Shown piece by piece: positions 1 to 8,820 of a stretch of DNA of 64,000 nucleotides. This DNA comes from Hwangdonia lutea (lineage in GTDB: Bacteria > Bacteroidota > Bacteroidia > Flavobacteriales > Flavobacteriaceae): the NCBI RefSeq assembly GCF_032814565.1, contig NZ_CP136521.1, forward strand, positions 3,072,501 to 3,136,500, written 5' to 3'. The notes under the pieces were generated by a model. It was not told the origin of the DNA, ran no database searches, and saw nothing but the letters and a program-made list of their open reading frames with translations. The translations under genes and the position numbers were made by a program. Positions within the stretch are counted from its first letter, which is position 1, and each line of letters starts with the position of its first letter.

Positions 1-587
1 AAATCGGGTTTTAAATGGTTAATCTTACTCACAGCACGATTTAAAATATGAAAGCGATGGTTGAAACTGCCTAAATGCGCATCTGAAATATGAACAATTC
101 TTAAATTTTCGAAGGCTTTAGGTAGGTGATTGAATTTAATTTCTACATGATAAATTTTAAAATTATAGAGCGATTTAAAAATGCCATAAACAATCACGAA
201 AAAAGGTAAAAACCCTGAAAATAAAGCTATAAGCGGAATAATTAAAAGCGATTCTTTTTCTGAAAAAACAAAGTTTGTAAAGAATAGTATCGATATCACT
301 ATTACAAAAATTATTTTGGGGATGAATGAAGAAATGGTTAAACCGTATAATGATGATATTAGAAGTTGCTTTCTTCTGGGGTCAATAGCGTTCAACCTCA
401 CTTTTAATATGATTATTGATATAATAAGCCCTATGGTGAATACCCAAAATATGATGTGAATCGCATGTCTTAAGAATACCGATGTAATAAGTTTGGTTAT
501 AGATTGTAGCCCATAGAAGGCAAAAATATCGATCAATAAGATGGCCAAACATAAAAGTAAAATAGTAAATAGTGAGTAGCTGCGCAT
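1..587 (-). CDS. Membrane-anchored metallophosphoesterase, C-terminus beyond window
   Basis: Reading leftwards from the ATG at 587 the frame stays open to the window edge (about 195 codons). The first 130 or so residues form about four hydrophobic segments (starting MRSYSLFTILLL). They are followed by LRIVHISDAHLGSFNHR, the first metal-binding block (D-x-H) of calcineurin-like phosphoesterases. This layout, four membrane helices followed by a phosphoesterase domain, is the YkuE-like type common in Bacteroidota. The substrate cannot be told. The catalytic GNHD and GHxH blocks lie outside the window. Family call is secure, function is not. Confidence 0.85.
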   Translation of the reverse strand, partial: MRSYSLFTILLLCLAILLIDIFAFYGLQSITKLITSVFLRHAIHIIFWVFTIGLIISIIILKVRLNAIDPRRKQLLISSLYGLTISSFIPKIIFVIVISILFFTNFVFSEKESLLIIPLIALFSGFLPFFVIVYGIFKSLYNFKIYHVEIKFNHLPKAFENLRIVHISDAHLGSFNHRFHILNRAVSKINHLKPD

Positions 588-790
588 TAAAGAATATTAT
601 GTTTTTTTTGTTTTTGTTTAAGACGTCGTTTGTCTTTGAGTGCCCCTAACTTCGGTTCACATCTGAAGCCAAAAATCCTAATGTTGTTATTTATAAAGTT
701 AATTGACACCTTCAGCCTTTAATATGAGAGATATCAGTTTAACCTTAAAAAAATCAATAACATTGATAACTATGTTTTGAGTTTTTATAT
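588..790. other. Intergenic region, no gene seen
   Basis: About 200 AT-rich bases between the ATPase stop and the phosphoesterase start, presumably holding the latter's promoter. A weak FNR-like sequence, TGAGAGATATCA at 725-736, breaks the left half-site and was not counted. Confidence 0.5.
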
Positions 791-2758
791 TCAACTCATG
801 TCATATCGAAGTAATCGCAATGCATTTACAACGACAACAATTGTAGAACCTTCGTGAAAAGCAACGGCCAATCCAATGTTTGTCAATCCTAAAATAGTAA
901 CAGGAACCAAAACTATAACCACACCCAAACTTATTAAAATATTTTGTTTAATAATTTGTTTGGATTTTCGACTTAAAGCAATGGCATAAGGTAATTTCTC
1001 GATTTTATCAGACATTAAAGCCACATCGGCGGTTTCTAAAGCCACATCGCTACCTGCGGCTCCCATGGCAACGCTCACCGTACTTAGAGCCATGGCTGGC
1101 GCATCATTTACACCGTCACCAACCATGGCTACTTTTTTGTTTTGTTCTATAAGTTTTTTTATTTCTGAAACCTTGTCTTCGGGCAATAAATTTCCTTTTA
1201 CATCAGTAAGTCCGATTTGTTTAGCAATGGCATCGCCCACGTTTTGATGATCTCCAGTTAACATAATCATACGCTTAATACCGATTTTTTTCAACTGTAT
1301 TAGTGTGTCTACTGCAGTTTTTCGGGGAATATCCATAACACTAATTAATCCTATAACCTCATTTTTAAACGCGACAAGCATAACGGTATGGCCATTTTCC
1401 AATAGGCTCTTCATTTTAGAGATAACAGTTTTATCCACTTTAATGCCTGCATCTACCATGAGTTTTACATTGCCTATAAATACCTCTTCATTCAAATAAG
1501 TAGCGCGAATTCCTTTTCCTTGAATGGCATTTACATGCGACGCTTTATTTTGCGACTCGATACTATATTGGGTTCTTATATCTTTTGAAATGGCTTTAGC
1601 TAGCGGATGATTGCTTAAGCTTTCAACATTTAATACGAGCTTGACAAACGCGATCTCATCAAAATCGTTAAGCGGAATTACGTGGGTGAGTTTAGGTTTT
1701 CCTTCGGTTAATGTTCCTGTTTTATCAAAGGCTATTGTTGTGATTTCTCCCATATCTTCCAACGCTTTTCCGCCTTTTATTAATATGCCTTTTTGGGCAG
1801 CTCTGGCAACACCACTTAATACAGCACTAGGAGTTGAAATAGCTAAGGCACAGGGGCTTGCGGCTACCAAAACCGTTATGGCTCTGTACAGACTGGTTTC
1901 AAAACTTTCATCAAGAATTACATGTGCAAAACACAATAAGAAAACTACAAGTATGACTATGGGAACATACCACTTCTCGAATTTTTTGGTGAGTTGTTGG
2001 GTTGGTGATTTTTGGGTTTCAACATCTTTAACCATTTTAATTAAACGCGATACCGTAGAGTCTTTGCTTAATTTTAAAACCAGAATTTCAAGAACGTTAT
2101 CGCCATTAATGGTGCCTGTGTAAACAACATGGTTGTTGTCGATAGTATTAAATTCCGGCAGATTAGTTGTGCTTGCAATAGGTGTTTTGTCCACAGGGAT
2201 ACTTTCTCCTGTTATTGGCGCTTGATTTACGCTGGAACGACCACTAATTACAACCCCATCGGCAGCAATTTTTGTGTGCGGTTGTACAACGATTATATCA
2301 TCGATTTTTAAGTCGTCTATAGTGACCTTGATAAGTTTTCCATTTTTTTTAATATGCGCCGTTTTGGGAGATAATTCGTTAAGGGCCTCAATCGATTTTT
2401 TAGCTTTGTTCATGGCATAATGCTCTAAAGCATGCCCAAGGCTAAACAGAAATAATAACAGTGCTCCTTCAACCCAGCTACCAATATAAGCGGCACCTGC
2501 AGCTGCAGCAATCATTAAAAAATCGATATCAAAACCGCCTTTAATAATTTTTTTAGAGGCTTCAATCGTTATAAAATAACCACCAAAAAAGTATGCTATT
2601 ATGTAGCTGGTTAAGGCTATCCATCCGCTAAAGTTGGTCAAGCGCTCAATCAAAAAACCAATCAGCAGAAAAATGCCACATGAAATAGCAAAATAGAGTT
2701 CTGATTTATGTCCAAAAAAATTACTGTGATTGTGATCTTTCTCTTTATCGTTTTCCAT
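791..2758 (-). CDS. P1B-4 type heavy-metal translocating ATPase
   Basis: 655-residue P-type ATPase expected to pump divalent metal out of the cytoplasm. Seen: TGES actuator loop (183-186), phosphorylation motif DKTGTLTEGKP from D345, an HP-type nucleotide motif (NHPLAKAIS) and GDGVNDAPA near the end of the P-domain. The intramembrane metal site is SPC (301-303) rather than CPC, and the last membrane segment carries HEGST (635-639). SPC with HEG-x-T is the signature of the P1B-4 subgroup (CoaT/CtpD/HMA1; cobalt, zinc, iron). There is no N-terminal HMA domain, as usual for that subgroup, only a short His-bearing tail (KDHNHSNFFGH). The metal is inferred from the subgroup. A -7-like TATTTTTA lies at 2781-2788 on the minus strand. 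Confidence 0.93.
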   Translation of the reverse strand: MENDKEKDHNHSNFFGHKSELYFAISCGIFLLIGFLIERLTNFSGWIALTSYIIAYFFGGYFITIEASKKIIKGGFDIDFLMIAAAAGAAYIGSWVEGALLLFLFSLGHALEHYAMNKAKKSIEALNELSPKTAHIKKNGKLIKVTIDDLKIDDIIVVQPHTKIAADGVVISGRSSVNQAPITGESIPVDKTPIASTTNLPEFNTIDNNHVVYTGTINGDNVLEILVLKLSKDSTVSRLIKMVKDVETQKSPTQQLTKKFEKWYVPIVILVVFLLCFAHVILDESFETSLYRAITVLVAASPCALAISTPSAVLSGVARAAQKGILIKGGKALEDMGEITTIAFDKTGTLTEGKPKLTHVIPLNDFDEIAFVKLVLNVESLSNHPLAKAISKDIRTQYSIESQNKASHVNAIQGKGIRATYLNEEVFIGNVKLMVDAGIKVDKTVISKMKSLLENGHTVMLVAFKNEVIGLISVMDIPRKTAVDTLIQLKKIGIKRMIMLTGDHQNVGDAIAKQIGLTDVKGNLLPEDKVSEIKKLIEQNKKVAMVGDGVNDAPAMALSTVSVAMGAAGSDVALETADVALMSDKIEKLPYAIALSRKSKQIIKQNILISLGVVIVLVPVTILGLTNIGLAVAFHEGSTIVVVVNALRLLRYDMS

Positions 2759-2944
2759 TAAAAGTGTGTTCCTATTGGCTTAAAAATAGGCATTTTTTAA
2801 AGATTTCAATAATAAAAGGGATTAGTATTTAAACAAGTGTTTTAGTTGTTCTGATGAAAACTTATATAGTTCTACAGGTCTGTTTTTTATTATTAAGATT
2901 CACATATAAATCTTAAAATAGTTAATGGTTTATGCAGTCTTTTT

Positions 2945-3241
2945 TCATAAATCCTCATATAATCGCAATTTGTTATGTAATGTATTTATTTCGTTTTTCA
3001 AACTCTCTACTTGCTTTAATAGATTAAAAATAACATCGACGCCTTCTAAATTTATATCCAAATCGTAATGCAAGCGCATCATTTTTTCGACTTCCTTTAT
3101 TTGGGCGGTATGGATATAAAACTCATCCTTTTCATCAATAATTTCAATAAGTTGAAATTCTTGTAGTGTATTTATAAATGAAACGGGAATGCTATAGCGT
3201 TTACAGATAATTTGTATGGGTATTAAATCTTGTGTTTCCAT
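2945..3241 (-). CDS. cbpM: CbpM-like chaperone modulator (MerR-type HTH fold)
   Basis: 98 residues starting [18 protein letters not shown], with a helix-turn-helix-like N-terminal half and a C-terminal coiled coil (KQVESLKNEINTLHNKL). This is the size and position of CbpM, which binds the J domain of CbpA and tunes it. Its ATG overlaps the CbpA stop by one base (TAATG), so the two are probably translationally coupled. The family is very divergent, and the call leans partly on the neighbour. Confidence 0.75.
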   Translation of the reverse strand: METQDLIPIQIICKRYSIPVSFINTLQEFQLIEIIDEKDEFYIHTAQIKEVEKMMRLHYDLDINLEGVDVIFNLLKQVESLKNEINTLHNKLRLYEDL

Positions 3242-4134
3242 TACGAACGCAGTTTTTGTAATTGTTTTATAAGGGCCTTTTCTTCCGAAGTAAGATTTGT
3301 GGGCAGCTTTATTTTATAAGTAATATAAAGGTCTCCAAATTGTCCTTCTTTTTTGTATTTAGGAAATCCTTTGCCTTTTAGTTTTACTTTGGTGCCGTTT
3401 TGGGTTTCGGGCTTTACATTCAACTTTACTTTTCCGTTAAAGGTATCAAACATAAGTTCTCCGCCCAATAGGGCTTTAAATAAATCCAAATCTATTGTGG
3501 TGTAAAGATTGTGTTTGTCTCTTTTGAAATTGGAGTGGTTTACAATGGAAAACTGAATGTATAAATCGCCATTGGGCCCACCATTTACTCCTTTGCCACC
3601 ATGTCCTTTTATTTTTATGACTTGCCCGTTTTCAACACCGGCAGGAATGGTAATCCTGATGTTTTTATTATTTACGGTTAAGGTGCGTTTATGGGTGGTG
3701 TAAACCTCTTTTAGGTCTAGTTGTAATTCGGCATTAAAATCCTGACCTCTAAATTTCACCTGTCTTCCACGAGCACGGGACGATGCGCCACCGAACATGT
3801 TTTCGAAAAAACCTGAAAAATCTTCTTCAGTGTAGCCTCCAAAGTCGCCTTGGCTACTGTATTGTCGCGAATGTTGTTGTTGCTGTTTTGCTTTCTCATA
3901 AGCTTCAGCGTTTTGCCAATGCTCGCCATATTGGTCGTACTTTATTCGGTTTTCGGGGTTGCTCAACACCTCATGGGCTTCGTTGATTTCCTTGAATTTT
4001 TTTTCTGCAACCTTATCGTTTGGGTTTAAATCTGGATGATATTTCCGCGCTAATTTACGGTAGGCTTTTTTTATTTCGGCTTCGGTAGCTTTTTTTGAAA
4101 CTCCCAATATTTTATAATAATCTATAAATGCCAT
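3241..4134 (-). CDS. cbpA: CbpA-type DnaJ co-chaperone
   Basis: 297 residues. An N-terminal J domain (about 1-70) has the HPD tripeptide at 33-35, needed to stimulate the DnaK ATPase. A Gly/Phe-rich linker with a Q-rich patch (KQQQQHSRQ) follows, then the two beta-barrel client domains and C-terminal dimerisation region of class II J proteins. There is no CxxCxGxG zinc finger, so this is CbpA/DnajB-type rather than DnaJ. It should act with DnaK (a dnaK gene lies at 54.6 kb). It heads a two-gene unit with cbpM. Confidence 0.92.
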   Translation of the reverse strand: MAFIDYYKILGVSKKATEAEIKKAYRKLARKYHPDLNPNDKVAEKKFKEINEAHEVLSNPENRIKYDQYGEHWQNAEAYEKAKQQQQHSRQYSSQGDFGGYTEEDFSGFFENMFGGASSRARGRQVKFRGQDFNAELQLDLKEVYTTHKRTLTVNNKNIRITIPAGVENGQVIKIKGHGGKGVNGGPNGDLYIQFSIVNHSNFKRDKHNLYTTIDLDLFKALLGGELMFDTFNGKVKLNVKPETQNGTKVKLKGKGFPKYKKEGQFGDLYITYKIKLPTNLTSEEKALIKQLQKLRS

Positions 4135-4250
4135 AGACCTGTATTTTGGGTTTTGATTTATTAATTCAGAAGTGCAATAAATATAAGCATCTTAAATGAT
4201 TTTGGCAATACTTTCTAAATGGATTTCATTAGATTAGTGCGATACTTTTG

Positions 4251-4661
4251 TTAAGGTTTCTTCAATGCCATATCAAGTTTGGCAAGCATTATAAGTTCCG
4301 ATTTGTTTATGCCAGAAAAAGCATGAGCAATTTCCGAAGCTGTTTTTAATATCAAGCGTTTTATTTTGTTTGTAAACAAGTGTTTTTGTTCGTCTTTATA
4401 TGCTATAAATTGCTTAAAACATGTCTTGGCATCTATTTTGTTTTCATTATTCAGCCAATCAAAAATGATTTCTATTTGGTATGCTGCATCGATTTGGTTA
4501 GCGCCTTTAAAAACATCAACATTCAGCCAATGTTTTTTTACTATTTCCTTTAGGGTATTCCGCTCTTGATCTTCCACTTTTTTATCCGCCGAAGCAATGG
4601 CATAATACAGTTTACCAAGGTTTTTGTAAAAATTAATTAAAGTCTTGTTATTGGTTTCCAT
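4251..4661 (-). CDS. TerB-like protein
   Basis: 136 residues from METNNKTLINFYKN. The stretch KLYYAIASADKKVEDQE resembles the acidic metal-binding start of TerB-family domains, helical proteins named after tellurite resistance and of unclear role. An ATG at 4700 would add 13 residues, but it lies inside a -7-like TATTTTAA (4691-4698). That element sits 34 bases from a TGAT-N4-ATCA palindrome, so 4661 is the likelier start. The gene diverges from the histidine kinase and may share its regulatory site. Confidence 0.6.
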   Translation of the reverse strand: METNNKTLINFYKNLGKLYYAIASADKKVEDQERNTLKEIVKKHWLNVDVFKGANQIDAAYQIEIIFDWLNNENKIDAKTCFKQFIAYKDEQKHLFTNKIKRLILKTASEIAHAFSGINKSELIMLAKLDMALKKP

Positions 4662-4720
4662 GCTTGTTTTTATCAAAACAATTAATGGATTAAAATACAT
4701 ATTAATTGTATGTTTAGCTA

Positions 4721-4732
4721 TGATATAAATCA
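4721..4732. promoter_or_regulatory. FNR-like palindrome, terB-like/kinase divergent region
   Basis: TGATATAAATCA fits TGAT-N4-ATCA. Leftwards, a -7-like TATTTTAA starts 34 bases from the palindrome edge, matching the spacing at the other four boxes. Rightwards, the consensus -7 TACCTTTG (4764-4771) is 43 bases away. Confidence 0.65.
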
Positions 4733-4763
4733 GTGGAAACCTAATAAAATGAGAAATTTCTCC

Positions 4764-4771
4764 TACCTTTG
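4764..4771 (+). promoter_or_regulatory. -7 element of the histidine kinase promoter
   Basis: TACCTTTG matches the Bacteroidota consensus TAnnTTTG and ends 27 bases before the kinase ATG. Confidence 0.6.
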
Positions 4772-4798
4772 GAACACTATCCGTAAAGCTCCTGTTTT

Positions 4799-6679
4799 AT
4801 GTTTAATCAAGATCAAGAAATATTCAATATTCTGCTCGAAGCTGTTTCTGAGGGTGTTATTATAGTTGATAACCATCAAAAGATTATGGAAGTTAACTCA
4901 TTTGCAGAAACAATTTTTGGATATGCTAAAAATGAAATTTTAGATAAAGAACTCAATTTACTGATACCTTCTCATTTCCATTCGAGCCATTCCGTTTATT
5001 TTGAAAAATTTATTAAACGGGGTAAACGGCGAAAAATGGGCGAAGCGGTAGATATTTTTGGCTTAAAAAAAGATGGCACTGTTTTTCCCGTTGAGGTTGA
5101 GTTAAATCCGTTTACCATATATAACAAAACCTATGTTATGGCCATGGTTAGGGATATTTCTGAAAAGCAAAAAATAGAAAAACAACTGATGCTAAAAAGT
5201 AGGGCTTTGGAGTCTGTAAACAACGGTATTATTATAACAGATGCCTTAAAAAAAGACAATCCGGTTATATATTTTAATTCGGCTTCCCAAAAGCTAACAG
5301 GGTACTCGAGTAGCGAAATTCTCAATCATAATTGCAGGTGTTTGCAAGGTGAAGACAGAGACCAAGAGCCTCTTAAAAAACTTAGAAAAGCCATTAAAAA
5401 AGGCGAAAGTTGCCAAGTCACTTTACGCAATTACAAAAAAGACGGCACGCCGTTTTGGAACGATTTGTACATCATGCCCATTATTAATAACGAAGGCATT
5501 GTTACAAATTTTATAGGGATACAAAACGATGTAACCAAGCGAAAAAAGACGGAAGACGAACGCCAACATTTGGCTACCATTTTTGATGAATCTTTAAATG
5601 AGATTTATGTTTTTGATGTTGATTCGTTAAAATTTATAAATGCCAACTACGGCGCCCAAAAAAATATTGGATACAGTTTAGACGAGTTATGTAATATGAC
5701 GCCTTTAAACATAAAACCATATGACAATGAGGCCGATTTTAGAAAAACCATAAGTGTTTTGTTGGAAAAAAAGGAAGAGAAGCTAAAGTTTGAAACCGTA
5801 CACCAGCGTAAAGATGGCACTTATTACCCTGTTGAAGTGCATTTGCAATTATCACGTTTGGGCGAAAAAGATGTTTTTGTTGCTATTATTCTGGATATTA
5901 CAGAACGTAAAAACTACACCACAAAACTTGAAAACAAGGTAGAAGAACGAACGCAGCAACTTAAAATAGCTTTGAGTAAAGAAAAAGAACTCAATGAGCT
6001 GAAAACAAAGTTTTTATCCTTGGTGTCGCACGAGTTTAAAACACCGTTAAGTGGTATTTTAACCTCTTCTCAATTATTGAGCAAGTACACTTTAACCGAA
6101 CATCAGGAAAAACGCGATAAGCATATAAAAACAATTACAGATAAAGTTCATTACTTAAACAATATTTTAAACGACTTTTTATCATTTGAAAAATTAGAAT
6201 CGGGTAAAGTTAACTATAGGTTTGCCTATTTTAAATTAAGCAAAGTGATTAATGAGGTGGTCTACAATGCCAACATGCTTTTAAAAGAAGGTCAGCAAAT
6301 AAATTATCCTAAAAACATTGATGATTTTTCTATGTTTCAGGACGAAAAAATCACGGAATTAATATTGTCCAATTTACTGTACAATGCCATTAACTATTCA
6401 TCAGAACACACAACCATAGATATAGCGGTTAAACAGAACAGCGAAACCACAACCTTTAAAATTAAGGACCAAGGCATTGGGATACCCGAAAAAGATCAAA
6501 AACATATTTTTGAGCGTTATTTTAGAGCAGAAAATGTGCTTAACACACAGGGCACCGGAATTGGATTAAATATCGTTAAAAATCATTTAGAAAACGTAGG
6601 CGGCACTATAAGTTTTACGAGCAAAGAAAACAAGGGTTCTACTTTTATATTAACATTTCCCAATACTGCAAAGCCATAA
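4799..6679 (+). CDS. PAS/LOV hybrid sensor histidine kinase
   Basis: 626-residue cytoplasmic kinase with no membrane segment. It has a PAS domain (about 8-120), a second PAS of LOV type (about 138-250), a third PAS (about 257-370), a coiled coil, a HisKA domain with phosphoacceptor His411 (SHEFKTPLSG), and HATPase_c with N box (NLLYNAINYS), DQGIGIP and GTGIGLN. The second PAS keeps the FMN-adduct motif NCRxLQG (Cys179; usual form NCRFLQ, here NCRCLQG). It also keeps the flavin contacts Arg196, Asn211, Asn221 and Gln242, as in Bacillus YtvA. A blue-light or redox input is therefore plausible. The likely partner is the regulator 140 bases downstream. Confidence 0.92.
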   Translation: MFNQDQEIFNILLEAVSEGVIIVDNHQKIMEVNSFAETIFGYAKNEILDKELNLLIPSHFHSSHSVYFEKFIKRGKRRKMGEAVDIFGLKKDGTVFPVEVELNPFTIYNKTYVMAMVRDISEKQKIEKQLMLKSRALESVNNGIIITDALKKDNPVIYFNSASQKLTGYSSSEILNHNCRCLQGEDRDQEPLKKLRKAIKKGESCQVTLRNYKKDGTPFWNDLYIMPIINNEGIVTNFIGIQNDVTKRKKTEDERQHLATIFDESLNEIYVFDVDSLKFINANYGAQKNIGYSLDELCNMTPLNIKPYDNEADFRKTISVLLEKKEEKLKFETVHQRKDGTYYPVEVHLQLSRLGEKDVFVAIILDITERKNYTTKLENKVEERTQQLKIALSKEKELNELKTKFLSLVSHEFKTPLSGILTSSQLLSKYTLTEHQEKRDKHIKTITDKVHYLNNILNDFLSFEKLESGKVNYRFAYFKLSKVINEVVYNANMLLKEGQQINYPKNIDDFSMFQDEKITELILSNLLYNAINYSSEHTTIDIAVKQNSETTTFKIKDQGIGIPEKDQKHIFERYFRAENVLNTQGTGIGLNIVKNHLENVGGTISFTSKENKGSTFILTFPNTAKP

Positions 6680-6819
6680 AATGCACTTCATTTTCGGTTA
6701 AAAACAAAAAGTTAAGGTGAGCTCTTAATTAATATAGGGTAAAACCAACATAATTGTTATATTTATACATTATGTAATTTCTGATGGGTGTCGGGATAAA
6801 AAACAACAATTAATAGCAC

Positions 6820-7881
6820 ATGAAAACAGTTTTGCTTATTGAAGATGATGCTGTTTTAAGAGAAAATACGGCAGAACTTTTAGAGCTATCAAATTATAAC
6901 GTTATTACAGCTTCAAACGGTAAGGCGGGCGTTGTATTGGCAAAAAAGCAGGAGCCAGATATTATTGTTTGCGATATTATGATGCCTCAAATGGATGGCT
7001 ATGCGGTGCTTAAAACATTATCGAAAAGTAAAATTACAAAATACATTCCTTTCATATTCTTATCGGCAAAAACCGAACGCGCCGATGTTAGAAAAGGCAT
7101 GAATTTAGGCGCCGACGATTACATAACAAAACCGTTTACAGAAGACGACTTGGTTAGCGCCATTGAAAGTCGTTTGGCAAAAGTTTCTATTTTGCAAGAC
7201 ATAAAGAGTAATCAAAAAAAACAAGTAAATGAGTCGAGTGATATTGAAATAAAAACACTAAACGATTTAAAGAACTTCTTTGAAAACCACGGCACCGAAT
7301 TCACTTTTAATAACGAAACCGTAATTTACCGCGAGGGAGAACATTCAAATTATATTTATTTAATAAGCAAAGGCGCCGTAAAATGCCACCAAATTAACGA
7401 GTTGGGCAAAGAATTGGTTACGGCTTTATATAAAGAAGACGATCTGTTTGGATACCATTCCTTTACACAAAATACAGCCTATAAAGAAACCGCAACAGCC
7501 ATTGCCGACACTGAGTTGCTAGGAATTACAATGGTAACATTTAAAACCTTGCTCAACCAAAACCACCAAGTAGTTATTGAGCTTATAGAGCTGTTGGCAC
7601 ATAATCTTTCTTCAGTAAAACAAGAATTATTGCAAATGGCATATAGCACGGTCAACCAAAAAACAGCAGCCACAATTTTAAGATTTGCCGAAAAAATAAA
7701 CCGCAAACCCGATGATGTTATAAAAATTTCTCGAAACGATTTAGCAAGTGTTGCGGGTATTGCCCCAGAAACCTTTATTAGAACCTTGGCGCTCTTTAAA
7801 AAACAAGGCATTATAAAAGCAGATGGTAGAAACATTACCGTAATTGATTTTGAAAAATTAAAAGACATCAGCTGCAATTAA
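6820..7881 (+). CDS. Response regulator with CRP/FNR-type output
   Basis: 353 residues. A receiver domain spans 1-120 with acidic pocket D9/D10, phosphoacceptor D52 (CDIMMPQMDG), T/S position S82 and K104. After a linker comes a cNMP-binding-type beta roll (about 155-260), then a Crp-type winged helix (about 272-345). The recognition helix region reads APETFIRTLALF, with E317 and R321 at the positions CRP/FNR proteins use to read TGA half-sites. There is no FNR cysteine cluster, so control by phosphorylation is likelier than by iron-sulfur oxygen sensing. It should bind the TGAT-N4-ATCA palindromes found nearby. Receiver plus CRP output is an uncommon architecture. Confidence 0.93.
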   Translation: MKTVLLIEDDAVLRENTAELLELSNYNVITASNGKAGVVLAKKQEPDIIVCDIMMPQMDGYAVLKTLSKSKITKYIPFIFLSAKTERADVRKGMNLGADDYITKPFTEDDLVSAIESRLAKVSILQDIKSNQKKQVNESSDIEIKTLNDLKNFFENHGTEFTFNNETVIYREGEHSNYIYLISKGAVKCHQINELGKELVTALYKEDDLFGYHSFTQNTAYKETATAIADTELLGITMVTFKTLLNQNHQVVIELIELLAHNLSSVKQELLQMAYSTVNQKTAATILRFAEKINRKPDDVIKISRNDLASVAGIAPETFIRTLALFKKQGIIKADGRNITVIDFEKLKDISCN

Positions 7882-7901
7882 AAACCATGCGCTGACAAAA
7901 A

Positions 7902-7913
7902 TGATTTATATCA
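7902..7913 (+). promoter_or_regulatory. FNR-like palindrome upstream of first usp gene
   Basis: TGATTTATATCA, followed 35 bases later (edge to edge) by the degenerate -7 element TAATTTAG (7937-7944). The ATG is at 7966. A class II activator position near -41 is implied. Confidence 0.7.
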
Positions 7914-7965
7914 TTTCATACCAAGTGTTTACCATGTAATTTAGTGGTTGTAAAGATGCTTTTAG

Positions 7966-8814
7966 ATGAAAAATATATTACTTCCCACAGATTTTTCAGA
8001 AAATTCATGGAATGCCATAAAATACGCTATTAATTTTTTTGAAAAAGATGCTTGTAACTTTTACCTGCTGCACGTAACTAGGTTTGATAACTTTATGAAT
8101 AGCGAAAGCCCGTATGTGGCTCCAGCAGAATCTATAGAAGAGGTTTATACCAAATCGGCAAAATTGCAGCTGCGAAAACTCTTAAAGCGCATATCCAAAG
8201 CGTTTTCGCCCAATAAAAAACATAAGTTTTACGCCCTAGCAGATTATAATTTTTTTATAGAATCTGTTAGGAAACAGGTTGAAGAAAAAAAAATAGATTT
8301 TATTGTAATGGGCACCAAAGGCGCTTCGGGTTTTAAAAAAATTATTATAGGCAGCAACACCGGCGATGTAATTACTAAAGTAAAATGTACCACTTTAGCA
8401 ATTCCGGAACAGGCAAAATTTGTTAGGTTGGAAGAAATAGCGTTTCCAACAGATTTTTCATTTTCCTACGATATACAAATATTGGAACCGCTTTCAGAAA
8501 TTTTAGAAAACCAACAATCTACATTGCGTATGCTTCACATAAGTAAAAAGCGGGCAAATTTAGATGGCGATCAACTTAAAAACAAAGAACTGTTAGAAGA
8601 TTATTTTAATTATTTTAAGCCTAGTTTTCACTATTTAACTAATAAAAAAGTAGAGGATGCCATACAATGTTTTGTAGAAAGCCGTAACATAAATATGATT
8701 TGTATGGTGGCAAAAAACCTAAATTATTTTCAGCAAATATTGTTTCATTCTAAGGTGGAGGCAATTAGTTATCATACAGAGATACCCTTTTTGGTCTTGC
8801 ACGAAAAAAACTAA
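7966..8814 (+). CDS. Two-domain universal stress protein
   Basis: 282 residues, twice the length of a single Usp, so a tandem UspA fold. The first domain starts KNILLPTDFSENSW and keeps the nucleotide loop G-x2-G-x9-G-S (G116, G119, G129-S130). The second begins near EIAFPTDFSFSYD and has lost that loop. Usp proteins of this ATP-binding type support survival under starvation, oxidant or oxygen limitation. The gene follows an FNR-like box and is 6 bases from the next gene. Confidence 0.92.
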   Translation: MKNILLPTDFSENSWNAIKYAINFFEKDACNFYLLHVTRFDNFMNSESPYVAPAESIEEVYTKSAKLQLRKLLKRISKAFSPNKKHKFYALADYNFFIESVRKQVEEKKIDFIVMGTKGASGFKKIIIGSNTGDVITKVKCTTLAIPEQAKFVRLEEIAFPTDFSFSYDIQILEPLSEILENQQSTLRMLHISKKRANLDGDQLKNKELLEDYFNYFKPSFHYLTNKKVEDAIQCFVESRNINMICMVAKNLNYFQQILFHSKVEAISYHTEIPFLVLHEKN

Positions 8815-8820
8815 AGGATA

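Noticed and set aside
725-736. TGAGAGATATCA as a further FNR-like box
   Set aside because: Left half-site is broken, and it is not at the right distance from a -7 element or gene.
4154-4165. TGATTTATTAAT near cbpA as an FNR-like box
   Set aside because: Right half does not match ATCA, and it lies downstream of the likely -7 element of cbpA.
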